Assembly: GCA_015847255.1 (NCBI GenBank)
Contig: JADLZK010009021.1
Location: forward strand, 186,001 to 250,000
Reading direction: 5' to 3'
Source: Hyparrhenia diplandra
Taxonomy: Eukaryota > Streptophyta > Magnoliopsida > Poales > Poaceae
DNA length: 64,000 nucleotides
Shown: piece after piece, positions 47,155-58,727 of the stretch
Position numbering within the stretch: the stretch's first letter is position 1
Layout: the number at the start of each line of letters is the position of its first letter
Notes under the pieces: model-generated
Database searches by the model: none
What the model saw: the letters and a program-made list of their open reading frames with translations, nothing else
What the model was told of the DNA's origin: nothing
Program-made: the position numbers and the translations under genes

Positions 47155-47538
47155 ATATAGGGTGCACTTTTCTATATTAGGAGGAGTAGTTACTCCCATC
47201 TTCAAAAAAAACCACATTGTGTATGTGTTCATACTTGTTTATCGGTTTGAGTATGTTTAGATACTCATATTAAGATACTCTAGATCTTACTACTAAAAAA
47301 ATTTCGAAGGAACCCATATTTTTTAATATATTACATAAAATGCCACTCTTGCTTTTATATAAAAAAGTATATCCACATACTCTACGTATGCATGCATACT
47401 TACCATACATACCACCCTAGATGGTCTAGTATGATCATATACTTCATCCACATGCACTTCGTTCGGTCATATATATACCATAAATCTTGAGATATACACA
47501 TGGAGAGTAACTACTCCCTAGGAGTAGAAATTTTTTCC

Positions 47539-47543
<5 letters not shown>
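47155..47543. mobile_element. MITE with long imperfect terminal inverted repeats
   Basis: The left arm (TATAGGGTGCACTTTTCTA... then GGAGTAGTTACTCCC) is matched in inverse at the right (GGAGAGTAACTACTCCC... TTTTTTCCTATATA). It is set in TA-rich flanks, so the duplication cannot be resolved. About 390 bp, AT-rich. Confidence 0.65.
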
Positions 47544-47571
<28 letters not shown>

Positions 47572-49276
47572 ACGATTATTATTCAAATGGCTCTCCAAAT
47601 TAAATGAGGATCTAGAGAGTGATTTTAAGAAGGACTTTTAGCGAGATACTCTTGGGACTTAGAGGCTCATATCGTACTTGGCTTGAGGGTCGTCGTTGCT
47701 AACTTGTGCCATCTCTACATCAAACAATTAAGGATATTGATGTCCCTTTTGCTACCCACAAACACCTATAAGCCAACTTATAAGTTGTGTTGCCAAACAA
47801 TCTCAGAGCTTAATAAGTAATGAAGGGTCCTAAGAGCAAGGCTAATAAAAGCTTGGCTATAAGCCAAGTCCACGTCATCTTGAGGCAACACAAGAGACAA
47901 GCCATACAACAACTTGGTACATTAGTTTGGCTATACAATTAATACTAATGTATTTAAATCATTGAAGCGCATTTGGGCCTAGGGATCAACACTAAACACA
48001 TCTATGTAGCCACTTGTGTTGCATGGACATATTCGCAAGTAAATCAAACAGGTTGTGAACTGAAGCAATAGTGATACTAATACATATGGAAAAATAATTT
48101 CCAATAATATACAACCAAAATAGCAGTCGACAAAATTCATACATGATTCTTTTGCATCTGTAAAAAAAAAAAAAATGACTCGTACAGTGAAAACCATGAT
48201 TCCTTTCATGTGTTCAGGAATTCAGGTTAACATATTGCTAGATACAGAAAGATCTACTAGAATCTAAAGACTAGTATATTAGCATATACGATATTATGAC
48301 GACGGCATTGCATGTTCATAAAAAAATATAGCATAACAAACCAAGGATAGTGCGGTGTACTAGAATGAATGAAAAAGTACAACAGTAGCAACTTCTCCCC
48401 AATACTGCAGTTCGGAAGCGCATGAGGTGCTGTAGCTCGCAGATCCGGCCGCTGGGGAACTTGCCGGCGGCGATGGAGCTGTGGGGAGTACCAGGAGGCT
48501 AACGCGCACCCGTGAGGAGGCTCAGGCTCAGCAGTCAGCACGGCCACGGCTTGCCCGTGGTGGTCTGGTCACGAGCGCCCGCGGCTGTCACAGCGGCGGC
48601 CTGACGCCGGGCTGCTCTGGTGGCGGGCCATGAAGCTGCGGCGCTGCGAGGGCTGAGGCGGCTGCAGCATCTCTATCTTCGCCGCGGGAGAGAGCGTGCC
48701 CGGCGAAACTCACGGCGGGAGGGAGAAATCAGGCGAGGCGCACGGGATCGAGAGGGAAGAAAAGGGGCCCACAAACACCCTCCGTAATCGACGAGTTCGG
48801 CGCTTAATCGGCTCTGCCGCATCGGTTCTCGCGCTAGCGCTCGGTGCTAACTGTGACGCCAAGCTCCTTCTCTCTCTTCTTTTCTCTTTCATTCACCTAG
48901 GATTTTGATGAAATGTTTTATTATGCCGGTGGCGACGTGGGCTTATTATCTTCTTTGCTCTAACATGTGTTAGTTGCACTTTGTTGTACAGCAGTACGTA
49001 TTAACCAATAACAAACAGTAGTGCTATATATACTGTTACTGTAGGAAGGAAAGCGAATGTAGCCTAACCTGGAAAAGCGCAGCGCGGCCGGTTGCTACGA
49101 CTTGTAGGCTGCCACACGGCCACCGGGGCACCGGGCCACCATTGCTCTGCGGGACCCACCCCACCCCCACCCCCCACCCCACCCGCTGCCGCCGGCGGGG
49201 ACTGGAGGACTTCCACGCGGCTGACCCGAGCTGAGCTGAGCTGAGCTGCCTGAGCTCTATCTATCTATCTTCTATC
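47544..49276. other. intergenic upstream of the RING-H2 gene
   Basis: TA and GA microsatellites at 47542-47570. 47840-47900 has GAGCAAGGCTAATAAA, similar to MITE ends, but the partner end was not found. 48400-48900 is GC-rich without a recognisable product. A run of ACCCC units lies near 49156-49183 and GAGCT/ATCT short repeats at 49228-49276. Confidence 0.4.
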
Positions 49277-49283
49277 TATAAAA
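49277..49283 (+). promoter_or_regulatory. TATA box of the RING-H2 gene
   Basis: TATAAAA about 135 bp upstream of the ATG at 49418, giving a leader of roughly 105-110 bases. Well placed for the downstream intronless gene. Confidence 0.65.
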
Positions 49284-49417
49284 ATCTGAATCACCCGTCG
49301 TTCAGCCATGCCCATGCCCCATCCCTCTGCTCTCCTCTCCCTCCGTGTCACACTCTGCTTCCAATTTGGAGTTCGGACCACCCACCTCAACCAACGATTC
49401 CCAGCAGAGCGAGCACC

Positions 49418-50047
49418 ATGGCGCGTGCCCTGTCCTCCACCCCGACCTCGAGCGAGCATGCGTCGTCGTCCTCGTCTGCTGCACCGCCTCCTCCCCAGCA
49501 GCAGCAGCAGCCGCCGGCGGTGTCGGTGGACTCGGACATGGTGGTCATCCTGGCATCCTTCCTATGCGCGCTCGTCTGCGTGCTGGGCCTCGCCCTCGTC
49601 TCCCGCTGCGCCTGCCGTCAGCCCTGCCGCCGCGCCTCATCCTCCACCACCGGCCCGGCACAGGCAGACCAAGCTCCTCCTCCAAAAGGCCTCAAGAAGA
49701 AGGCCATCGACGCGCTACCCACCGTGCCCTTCACCACCACCGCCGGCGGCGCCGCCGCTGCCTCCTCCTCGGACTGCGCCATCTGCCTGGCCGAGTTCGC
49801 CGAGGGCGACGCGCTGCGCGTGCTCCCGCGCTGCGGCCACGCCTTCCACGTCGCCTGCGTCGACGCCTGGCTCCGCACGCGCGCCACCTGCCCCTCCTGT
49901 CGCGCCACCATCGTCGCCGTCGCCCAGCAGCACAAGCAGCAGCCGCAGCAACCGCCCGTCGTGGCGCCCGGCGCCTGCGGGAGGTGCGGCCACGTGCTCA
50001 TGGCCGCAAGTCCGGCAGCTCCTGGATATGACACTTTCTTGCCTTGA
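49418..50047 (+). CDS. ATL-type RING-H2 E3 ubiquitin ligase, 209 aa, intronless
   Basis: Membrane-anchored ubiquitin ligase of the plant ATL family, which pairs with E2 enzymes and often acts in stress and defence signalling. Residues 1-40 are Ser/Pro/Gln-rich. One membrane span lies about 41-61 (M-V-V-I-L-A-S-F-L-C-A-L-V-C). A GLKKKAIDALPTVPF segment (91-105) is the GLD-like motif of ATLs. The RING-H2 has ligands C120, C123, C139, H141, H144, C147, C158, C161, with the Pro before the last Cys pair (CPSC) and a Trp at 151, all typical. Length and the lack of introns fit the family. The C-terminal extension repeats a Cys-rich G-A-C-G-R-C-G-H. The frame is intact, unlike the two neighbouring large genes. 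The exact ATL ortholog cannot be named. Confidence 0.93.
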   Translation: MARALSSTPTSSEHASSSSSAAPPPPQQQQQPPAVSVDSDMVVILASFLCALVCVLGLALVSRCACRQPCRRASSSTTGPAQADQAPPPKGLKKKAIDALPTVPFTTTAGGAAAASSSDCAICLAEFAEGDALRVLPRCGHAFHVACVDAWLRTRATCPSCRATIVAVAQQHKQQPQQPPVVAPGACGRCGHVLMAASPAAPGYDTFLP

Positions 50048-50064
50048 CCCGGCCTTCCTCTTTC

Positions 50065-50070
50065 AATAAA
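50065..50070 (+). terminator. polyadenylation signal of the RING-H2 gene
   Basis: AATAAA 18 bases after the TGA stop, then an A run and a T-rich tract. Very close to the stop, so the 3'UTR may be short or a later signal may be used. Confidence 0.5.
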
Positions 50071-50271
50071 AAAATCTGTTTTTTTTTTCTTTCAGTCTAC
50101 TGTATTTTTGGGTGTGCTGACGTGGCGTGGGAATTTGGAGGACACAATCACAGAGTTTGGAGCGAGCAGTGGGTGTAGTAGCGTAGCGTAGGGTGTATGT
50201 AAACTAGCACTTGTCCGTCCTGTAATTTACGCAAACACATAGTTATATTTCTTGATATATATATATATATA

Positions 50272-50390
50272 CTCCCTCCATCCCAAATTATAAGTCACTT
50301 TGATTAGTCAAACTAAATTATAAGTCACTTTGGTTAGTCACATAATTAGTTTGACTAACCAAAGTGACTTATAATTTGGGATGGAGGGAG
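50272..50390. mobile_element. Stowaway MITE with near-perfect hairpin
   Basis: CTCCCTCCATCCCAAATTAT at the left is matched inversely at the right (ATAATTTGGGATGGAGGGAG), with TA on each side. The inverted arms extend through AAGTCACTTTGGTTAGTCA, so most of the 119 bp can fold into one hairpin. The left arm also holds a direct repeat of AAATTATAAGTCACTTTG. Confidence 0.93.
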
Positions 50391-50392
50391 TA

Positions 50393-51009
50393 CTTAGTTG
50401 TGAAAGAACTGAATGGAGGGAAAAAAAAATCTGAAAAACATGAGATGTCAGCATCGTTGGCTGCTGCTAGATTCCTCCAGAGGAGAAAGCAAAGGAGTCT
50501 GAAGGCAAGGCAATGCAATGTTCTGATGTGAAACGAAGGAAAGAAGCCAAGTTTTCTTCAGTCAATGACATATTCCTACCTTGGACTGCAGCACTGAATA
50601 GCAGTGGTCTCTCTCAACACTGAAAGCAACAGAGAGGAGGATCGGTGTCGGAGCTCCAGCTCCACAAGTACACATGGTCATCCGCTTTTCGGCCGCCGCC
50701 GATGCGATGCGATGCGATGCAATCCATTCAACCACCTTTTAGTTTCTTCTCTGCGCCATCGATTCTTATTCCATCTCCACCGATAGACTGCATTGCCTTC
50801 CTTCCTCGTTAAGGTCATCACAATTCACAAGGTAGATAGATAAAGCAGCATCTCATCAAGAATCAGAAATCCTCCGTCGACCGTGGTCGTCTCCTCTGTG
50901 TCCACCTGAGCTGCTGGAGCAGCCAGCCAACCAGAGCAAGAAAGATAACCAGCTGTCAGGATGGCAGGGGAATCTCTCTTCCCTTTTGTTTTTGCTTGTT
51001 TCTGCATCT
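50393..51009. other. intergenic
   Basis: No gene recognised. A short GATGC pentanucleotide run lies at 50700-50719. Confidence 0.4.
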
Positions 51010-51360
51010 TGCACACTACTGCTAGTCATATATCCTGGGCCTGCCTGTTATCACCAAAATCTTGCTTAGCTAGAACATGAGCTACTTGATTACAAGAGCA
51101 ACTTATAAAAACACAAACTCTCGGCAATCAGTCTCCAAAATAAGTTGTTGTACTCCCTTGTCTCGAGCAAGAACAGCGCCATACCGGTAAGCTAGAGCTT
51201 CCAGGCTCAATGCATCGAGACCACCTCTCCCGTCCGCCAACAAAGAGACCGAAGTCATTTCGAGGAGCTACACCGGCGAGACGCGCCTTGCTCTTGGTCC
51301 AGATATATAACAAGCTCCATCTGTGTTGCATTTAAACCAACCGGCCGGCGGCGTGTTGCC
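51010..51360 (-). pseudogene. RNase H-like domain relic of a non-LTR retroelement
   Basis: On the minus strand the pieces P-A-G-W-F-K-C-N-T-D-G-A (about 51345-51310), L-E-A-L-A-Y-R-Y-G-A-V-L-A-R-D-K-G-V-Q (about 51213-51155) then L-I-L-E-T-D-C-R-E, and C-N-Q-V-A-H-V-L-A-K (about 51095-51066) follow the order of the plant RNase H-like (RVT_3) domain common at the end of LINE polyproteins. Frame changes and stops lie between them. It is a decayed fragment; flanking sequence to 51600 may belong to the same element. Confidence 0.6.
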
Positions 51361-51658
51361 AATGCTGTTTCTTCATCACCGTGCCGTCACAGGTTCCGTT
51401 GATGAAAGTGGCCCGCTCCTTATCATTACACAAGCAACCGGATGGAGGATGGGCAGCTTCGTCTTTGTGATTATTTTCACCTCTCACCAAAACATCTTCG
51501 CCGCCGTAGTACACTCCATTGGGCTAACATGGCAAAGGTCCAAACCCACAGCTTCCTTGGAACATGGATTACGTACGTCATCAAGTCCTAGCTAGCTATA
51601 TATACGACCACACATGCCATTGAGCACAGTTGATCAGACGATACATCCTCGACGAATA

Positions 51659-51891
51659 CTCCTTCCGTCCCTAATTGATCATCGCCATCGGTTTTCATGC
51701 CATAAGTTTGACTCAATTTGTACAAAATACATGTAATATTTATATCTTCAAATAAATTTATTAAAATACTAGACAAAAAAATTCTGATGATATAACTTAC
51801 TTAGCATAAATATTTATATATTTTAATATATAATTGTCGCCAGTAGTTTCTCGGGAAGCGAGAAGCGACAAATATTTAGGGACAAAGGGAG
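51659..51891. mobile_element. Stowaway-type MITE
   Basis: CTCCTTCCGTCCCTAA and TTAGGGACAAAGGGAG form imperfect inverted ends with TA on each side (51657-51658, 51892-51893). AT-rich interior, non-coding. Confidence 0.8.
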
Positions 51892-52261
51892 TATAGCACA
51901 TGTCATAGTAAACGTATGTACAACACGGAAGCTAGCTATATATTTACTAAGTGGCAGGAGTCCAAACAAATCACCTTATAATTTATTTAAAAGGCAAAAC
52001 TCTTTGCACCAACCCATATACTCAAGTGATTATATATAAAGGACCAACTTATCTGTTTTGCCAGAGGGGATATACTAATGCATCCAGTGATGACGAGGGG
52101 ATTTACTGATACAATGCATTCAGTGACGATGAAGGGACATACTGATGCAATGAAACTGGAGAAGATTACTGGTGTGAATTTCAAGAGATGCCAAACAATT
52201 TCAAGAGATGGCAGATGAGGGCCCAATTGTGGCGCTTTTGGCTATGGGCGTGTTTTAGGTC

Positions 52262-52583
52262 GTGAGTAATCCTCCCACACTACCTCTCAAATCTACGAAA
52301 GAGGTGCAAGAGTTTACTGCAGCTACAACGGTTTTTGTTGGATGCATCCTTAATGTTCTCTCTAATCAGCTATGTGATGTTTTTATGAACATCAAGAGTG
52401 TTCTTGAATTGTGGGAAGCACTCGAACACAAGTTGGGGTCTCAAACGAGACATAAGTAGAAAACACACTAATGACTTATGTTTTGGTTGCTATAGTGATG
52501 TTCCGTTCTTTACCGACATTGGAAAACTTATTGAAGCTTCAAAAATAGTAGTACGTCGAGATGATGAAAAGCCACGCTTGTAG
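52262..52583 (+). pseudogene. Copia gag (UBN2-like) relic
   Basis: A 65-codon frame contains F-V-G-C-I-L-N-V-L-S-N-Q-L-C-D-V-F-M-N-I-K and E-L-W-E-A-L-E-H-K-L-G, the pattern (ILxxLSxxL...xxxxxAxELWxxLExKFG) of Copia-type Gag proteins. After a frame break, the overlapping frame continues C-F-G-C-Y-S-D-V-P-F-F-T-D-I-G-K-L-I-E. No LTRs or pol were found nearby. Confidence 0.5.
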
Positions 52584-52747
52584 AAAATTGTTTAGAGGCT
52601 TAAGGTGCCTCAAGTTTTTTGGGTTCCGGGTCGATGCTCTCCATCGGGCTATGCACTTACTCCCTAATCGGGCTAGGAAGATACTCCCTCCATTCCAAAA
52701 AAAAAAACATACAATTCTTACATAGTGTCATGGTTTAGTATCTCAAG

Positions 52748-53591
52748 TGTTGGGGAGGAGAAAACCCGCCCCCCCCTACCGTCGGCCCTAAAGAAGGAGC
52801 GAAGAAGCCGAGGCGTGAGATGGCCTAAAGGATTCGGGATTCGGTCCCGAGGGCCGAAAGCCTTTGATTCGGACCTAAACAGTCTTCAAGGTTCGAGGAC
52901 AGGGGGTGTGAAGTCCGAAGGCTTGACGTTTCGGGGCCACGGCGGCGCAGGGGCGTTGGGCCGGGAGGACGGCGGGACGCCCCCGCCCGCCGAGTTCTCC
53001 CCGTGGGCGCCATGAGAAGGGGACGAAGGCTCACGGCATTTGGCACGGCGTGCCGAATGCTCGTACTGATTTCGTCCTGACGCCCCGCCCGAGGGCACCG
53101 AGAAAGGGAGACGGCTCCGACATTGACCGCCCACTCGGAAGGCTCGCACTTTCGTCCTTGGACGACCGGCCCAAGCGTTGGTCCCGGGGCGGGGACGGGT
53201 TTCGTCGTCTCGCGGTCGAATCTGGGCGCTTTCGCCGCACGACCGGAGGATTTTTTCTCCGAATGTTACCCGTTTTTGTCTTGCGGGTATTCGCGATCCG
53301 GCGTCGAATGGACGATGAGGGGGTTGGTGGGATCGCGAGGCGGAAAAAGTACCATCTTGCCCCCCGACGCCGGCGAGGAGCTCGGGAAGTCCGGGGGTTG
53401 GTAGGAGGGCATAATTGGAATTGTAATAGTCTACGGACTATAAATAGACCCCGTGGGGGCATTGTAAAGACAGAGGGTGAAATCAATAGAAAGAGAGCTT
53501 TAGTTTCGTTTCCACATTCGTGTGTTGCCTTTAGTTTCGTTAGGTGTTTTCGTCCTACCAGGGGGTGGCCTGCTTTAGGGCCACATCAACA
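52748..53591. mobile_element. solo LTR (844 bp)
   Basis: Runs TGTTGGGGAGGAG...CACATCAACA with TCAAG at 52743-52747 and again at 53592-53596, a perfect 5-bp target duplication around a single LTR, so the interior was lost by LTR-LTR recombination. A TATAAATA box at 53439-53446 and a CCACATTCGTG... leader sit in the expected U3/R region. Frames across it (up to 183 codons) are incidental. It is inserted just after a Stowaway-like left end (CTCCCTCCATTCC, about 52684). Confidence 0.93.
53439..53446 (+). promoter_or_regulatory. TATA box of the solo LTR
   Basis: TATAAATA about 145 bp before the LTR's right end; it fixes the likely orientation of the lost element as plus strand. Confidence 0.55.
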
Positions 53592-53596
53592 TCAAG

Positions 53597-54956
53597 TTTG
53601 ATTAATTATAGATAAAAACTATTAATTTTATATTATCAAATTAATTTTATTAGATTCATTATGAGATGTATTTTTAATAAATTAATTTGAAGTCATAAAT
53701 GTGGATAGTATTTAGTAAAAATCTAGTCAAACATACGCACTTTTGTGGACACAGAAACTATAAGTCAACTAATAGAGTACAACACAAAAACAAACAGCAG
53801 AGCTATCAACTAACGATTGGTTATATTTTCACTAGCTCAATAACGATTGGTTATATTTTTAGTAGCTAAATATATCCTAGATTATAACCTTGCCTATATA
53901 TGCAAATCCCTGTGTAACACTCTTCATAACCAGTCTATTATCTATGTGTGCCTATTCTTTTTATTACATGGTATTACTCACCACCCTTCCACTGCCTAGG
54001 TGCATATCACCCTCCCACACCATGTGACCCCGTGCACCCATCGTCGCTGTCACGACGTTTGACGCTCTGCTGCCATCGTCCATTGCCTCAAGTGAGCGAC
54101 TTGTCAAAGCCTTCACCGAAAAGACAACTCACACGGCTAAGGCCCAAATGCTTTTGAGCGCCTGCTGCCACAGCACACCAAGAGGCCATCGATCAAGATC
54201 GCGCCACCACCGATCAAGACCGTGCCACGATATATGGTGCCTCACCCTTTTTTGAAGGCTCTTTTGCTGCCTCACTCTTTTTACAACACTTTTTCCTCTG
54301 TGGGGGCACCGACCATCCCCAGTATGTGTCTAGTTCGAGGAGGTTAGTGTAACATGTTCTATGTAGGTGTTGAGGTCTCCATCAAAATATTAACAACAAA
54401 ACTACAATAATGATGAAATTAATACTTTTGTTATACACAACCTAATTGGTATTGATAGTGACGTAATTAACTACTTTAAAATTCCTAATGTTCACAACAA
54501 AATCGATTGAGATCGAACAACTATACAACATATTCAATAGAGAATGATTACACAATTCTAGTGGATGACAGTGCGGCTTTTCTTCTCTCGCACCACATTG
54601 AAATGATACACATCAAACATATTTGATGGGATATCATAATGCTAACATAAGAAAACACCAAAACACAAGATAACATTCGCCATTCAGCTCATGGTGAGGT
54701 CCGTTTACATTATTTAAAGAATCGAGTTTTGATAAACATCTGCTAACGAACAATGTTAATACAAGTTTGTTCGTAGCCAAACTAAGCCTCTAGTAGCCTT
54801 ACACAAAAAAGAAAAAAAATAATTAACTAACTACCTCTTATCTTCTTACTCACCAATACAAATTAAGGTGACTTCCAATCCAAATCTGAATTAATAAAGG
54901 TAAAGGTCTTACCCGATGACGGTGTGAGAAGGAATTGACTGATTAACATTTATATA
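53597..54956. other. intergenic, downstream of the transporter gene
   Basis: AT-rich to about 53900, a more GC-balanced stretch at 53945-54345 without a recognised product, then AT-rich DNA that probably includes the 3'UTR of the minus-strand transporter gene. A 17-base direct repeat (ATAACGATTGGTTATAT-like) occurs twice around 53810-53860. Confidence 0.4.
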
Positions 54957-57779
54957 TCACTGCAGTTGAGGTTCGTCTTCTGGCTGGGTTTGGGCGCCAA
55001 TATTGAAGAACTCAATTATTACCTCAAGTGGGAACCCCTTGGTCTCAGGCACCTTCAGATATACGAAGATTAGCGCCAAGCAACAAACGAATGCATAGAA
55101 GCCAAAGACACCTGCGAGACCGATGGCCTTAAGCATCACGGGGAGAGAGTAGGTGACGGCGATGTCACCCAACCAGAAGGTGAGGGAGCATATGGCGATG
55201 CAGAGCCCCCTGACACGCGTGGGGAAGATCTCGGCACATAGGATGTTGGGGATCGGCCCAAACCCCATGACAAAGCAACAGAAGTAAGTGATGACGCTCG
55301 CCGTGGAGAGCACAGCGTGCACCTTGTCGTCGCCATGGGCACTAGGTTTGCCACAATGAGCACCATGAGTGACGCCATGAGCATAGGGATGGTCCACAAC
55401 AGCGAGGGGATCGGCGACCAGCCACGTCCATGAGACGCATGGCGAGTCCAATGCTAGGGAGCATCAATAGTGTGGTGAGCCCGCTGATGAGTATGGCCGC
55501 AGAGTCGGTGCTGAGGCCCAGGCGGCAAGAAGGACACTCACCCCCGCCTGGTCAAGTATCTGTGGCGTGTAGTATAGCACACCGTTGATGCCAGAGAACT
55601 ACATTGCACGCACACACAACAAACAAAGTTAGTTTATTCCTCATATAACAAAACCATATTGTTTAGGGAAAATTTGATCAAACATTAAATTTGCAAACAT
55701 AAATCTTAACTCATGCAATCTATATGTGTAGATTTGTATTAGTTATTCCTCATATAACAAAACCATGTTGTTTAGGGTAAGATTTGATGAAACATTGAAA
55801 TTTGCAAACATAACTCTTAACTCATGCAATCTATATGTGTAGATTTGTCTTAGTATTTGCAAAGACTAGCAAATTTTAAAGAATTTAATAATGCATGCTA
55901 GAAACAATAGCTAGGTACTTACACATATGTTTAGTAGTAGCTATGAAAATATATTATTGATCAATCTAGTGATTAGTAGTATCTAAATAATCATATTTTT
56001 ATATAGATAGATTGGTTAAACTTATATTGCCTTTTTTTAAAAATAGGTTTGATTAAATTTATGACTGACTTTATAGGCCTATCACATAGATCTTATGATG
56101 CATATAGTACACAATGGTTACCTGCTGCAGGATCTGGATCATGACGCCGCAGAAGAGCGCGCGCCTGACGCCAGGTGCCAAGAGCTCGCGCCACTGTGTG
56201 CCGCTCGCCGCAGCCGCCTTGTTGGCCACCGTCTCCGGCGGGTTGTCGAACGCTGGGGTGGGGCTCTGGCCGATGAGCACGTCCTTGGTGTAGAGCATGG
56301 AGCGGCTGACCAGCGCGGCGGCGTGCACGTACTCCCCTGCTCCTCGTGATGGGCCCGACGAGTCCCCACCATCGCCACCGCCGCCTTCCTCGTGCAGGTA
56401 CATCCTCTTGACGCCGCCGCGCCTGACGCCGTCCGGACCGACGTTCTCCGTCCACTTCCACGCGAGCTGCCAGCCGCCGCCGATGCCCATGGTGCTGGCG
56501 GTCTCACCGCCCGTCAGGCTGCTGTACCTCTGCATGGGGCTGCTCCCGGGCGGTTGGCTGGTGCTGCCGGCGTCCTTCTTGCTGCTGCTGCTGGTGTCCA
56601 CGTTGGTGCTCTGCCTCGACAGCAGCGGCGCTTTCAGGGCGCCTTCTCCTGCCGCTGCGTCCTCGTCGTCGGAGAGGTACTCCTCCTCGTCATCGTCGTC
56701 GAGGTCGTCGTTGGGCGGCACGTTCTCCTCGTCCCAGTCGCCGGGCCGCTCGGCGACGCTGAGCATGCTGCCGAGGTTGGGGAAGAGCGTGCTTCCCCTG
56801 GAGCTGACGCCGGGCACGCCGGACTCGGGCATCTTGTCGTGGACGCTCCCGAGCAGCGTGACGACGGGGTCCTTCATCTGCTCGTACATGCTCCCCTGGC
56901 GCGACGCGAGCTCGATGGCGCTGCCGAGCACGCTGCCGCGCGCGCCCTGCACCTGCTGCGCCACCACGACAGGCCCTGCTCGGGCCCGTACAGCGTCACC
57001 TTCTGGTCCTCCCTGGTCTCGTGATCCGACGACGGGTCGTCGCCGGCGGCTCCCGTGGCGGGTCCCAGCACGTACTCCTCGATGACGGTGTCGCCGCCGC
57101 TGCCGAGACCCTCGACGAGGAGCGCCATCTCGCCGGACACGTCGTCCCTGCCGCGCAGCATCTGGAGGATGGCCCTGGCCTCCATCATGCGCCCCTTGCT
57201 GACGAGCCAGCGCGGCGACTCCGGGAGGTAGAGCACGGTGAGCGCGAGGTAGGCGAGCGATGGCACGGAGAGGACGCCGAGCATGAATCGCCAGCTGGGG
57301 TGTTCGCCAAGCGTCATGTAGAAGATCATGCAGTAGGAGAAGAACATGCCGAAGGAGCCCGTGAACTGCGGCAGCGTGTTGAGGAGGCCACGGATCTCGG
57401 GCGGCGCCGTCTCGGAGATGTAGACGGGGACGAGCGTGACGGCGAGCCCGACACCGAAGCCGTCGACGAGGCGCGCCAAGAGGAGGACGAGAACGCTCGG
57501 GGACCACAGCATGATGAGGCCGCCGGCGAAGTAGAGCAGCGAGGATGCGATGAGCATCGGGCGGCGGCCGACGATGTCGGCGACGGGGCCTGAGAACGTG
57601 GTGATGATGGTGGCGCCGATGAGGGAGGTGGCGACCAGAAGACCCTCGACGGCCGGCTGCGTCTCCAGGTGGAACTCACGCTTGATGTAGATCACCGCAC
57701 CGGCGATGGTGGCGTTGTCCCATCCCTGCAGCAGGTTGCCGATGGCGGCCGCAATGGCCACCAGCACGGCGCCTTGCAT
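54957..57779 (-). CDS. TMT: tonoplast monosaccharide transporter (TMT/TST type), frame-broken
   Basis: Vacuolar membrane carrier of the major facilitator family that loads hexoses or sucrose into the vacuole by proton antiport. Start ATG at 57777-57779. Exon 1 is 57779-56122, exon 2 55598-54957, with GT-AG borders and a Q|FSGING junction; together about 767 codons, the TMT size. First half: GNLLQGWDNATIAGA, VADIVGRRPML and PESPRWL; then the long hydrophilic TMT-specific loop (about residues 260-490, acidic D-D-E-E-E-Y-L-S-D-D-E-D); second half begins FSGINGVLYYTPQIL and includes PETKGFPLE near the C-terminus. Four single-base losses break the frame: near 56965 (L-S-W-V-A-Q-Q), 55521 (L-A-A-L-G-L-S), about 55410 (G-R-R-S) and 55340 (P-M-G-D-D-K). 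All are in or near G/C runs and the splice sites are intact, so sequence error is likely. Confidence 0.9.
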
Positions 57780-58195
57780 CTTGAATTCACGATCCGATCC
57801 GATCCTCCTCGAACGAGAGAGATGAAAAAAAAAGGTTATTTTAGTTAGATCGATATGAGATCGGATCCGTGAGGATGAGTTTTTGTTAAACCGGCGAATG
57901 GTTAAGATCGAGCGATCCAGCAGCAAAATAGGAGGACGGGAGTCAGGCGGCGACCGTGCATGCATGCATGCAGATCGAGAGAAGGAAGCCTTCCAAATAT
58001 AGCGTCAAAAGTCAAAATTAATACAACCCCTTTCATGCCGTGATGACTGATGAGATCACCTTCCAAATTAATTAGCGGACGTGCATGGTCTCCTAGGTAG
58101 AAAATATGTTCATTTTTTTTTTTTCTGTTGTGACATATTTTCTGTGTGATGTTTTTCTCTTTTTTTTTTTCTTCTTTTATCAACAAAAAAGAGAG

Positions 58196-58253
<58 letters not shown>
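57780..58253 (-). promoter_or_regulatory. transporter 5' flank with RY motifs and a (CT)n(TA)n microsatellite
   Basis: Overlapping CATGCATG units at 57957-57971 form RY-type (CATGCA) elements about 180 bp upstream of the ATG. A (CT)n run at about 58196-58218 passes into (TA)n up to 58252, about 420 bp upstream. A regulatory role is inference. Confidence 0.45.
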
Positions 58254-58255
<2 letters not shown>

Positions 58256-58537
58256 CTCATAATGTACATACATACATTTAATATAAACCAAACAAGTTAT
58301 GTACATAATTTATATACAAATAGATTTCTAAATTTCGAACAGATCTTTCTTTGTGTGATTTTGGGCCCTAGATGTGACCTCTAGTATAAATATATATGCC
58401 CAATTTCATTTTGTATTCATTCCAATGAGAAATGTTTATATTTTCATTTCTTTGCCACAACAAGGTCCCTTATGTAAAGCAATTGTGATTTTTGTGAGTG
58501 TGCCATAGCATGGCCAGTAGGTTAACAATGCTTGTTA

Positions 58538-58727
58538 AGGCCCTGTTTGGTTCAAGGGACTAGCGATTTGAGACTATATAGGGATTAAATAGGCTAAAAT
58601 TTGGAATAGTAGTCTCAATTAACACCTCAAAAGCGACTAATGGACTAAGAACTAAATGAGATTAAAAATTAGGCCATTTTTAAGGACTAAAATTTAGTCT
58701 TGATCCCTAAGTAACCAAACAGAGCTT
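58538..58727. mobile_element. small TIR element (GGCCCTGTTTGG family)
   Basis: GGCCCTGTTTGGTT at the left and AACCAAACAGAGC at the right are inverted repeats, with TTA on each side (58535-58537, 58728-58730) suggesting a Tourist/Harbinger-like element. Exact ends are uncertain by one or two bases. The interior repeats GACTAAA/TTTAGTC motifs. Confidence 0.7.

Noticed and set aside
56297..57593. Plus-strand ORFs of 190-262 codons opposite the transporter
   Set aside because: They are antisense shadows of the TMT coding sequence.
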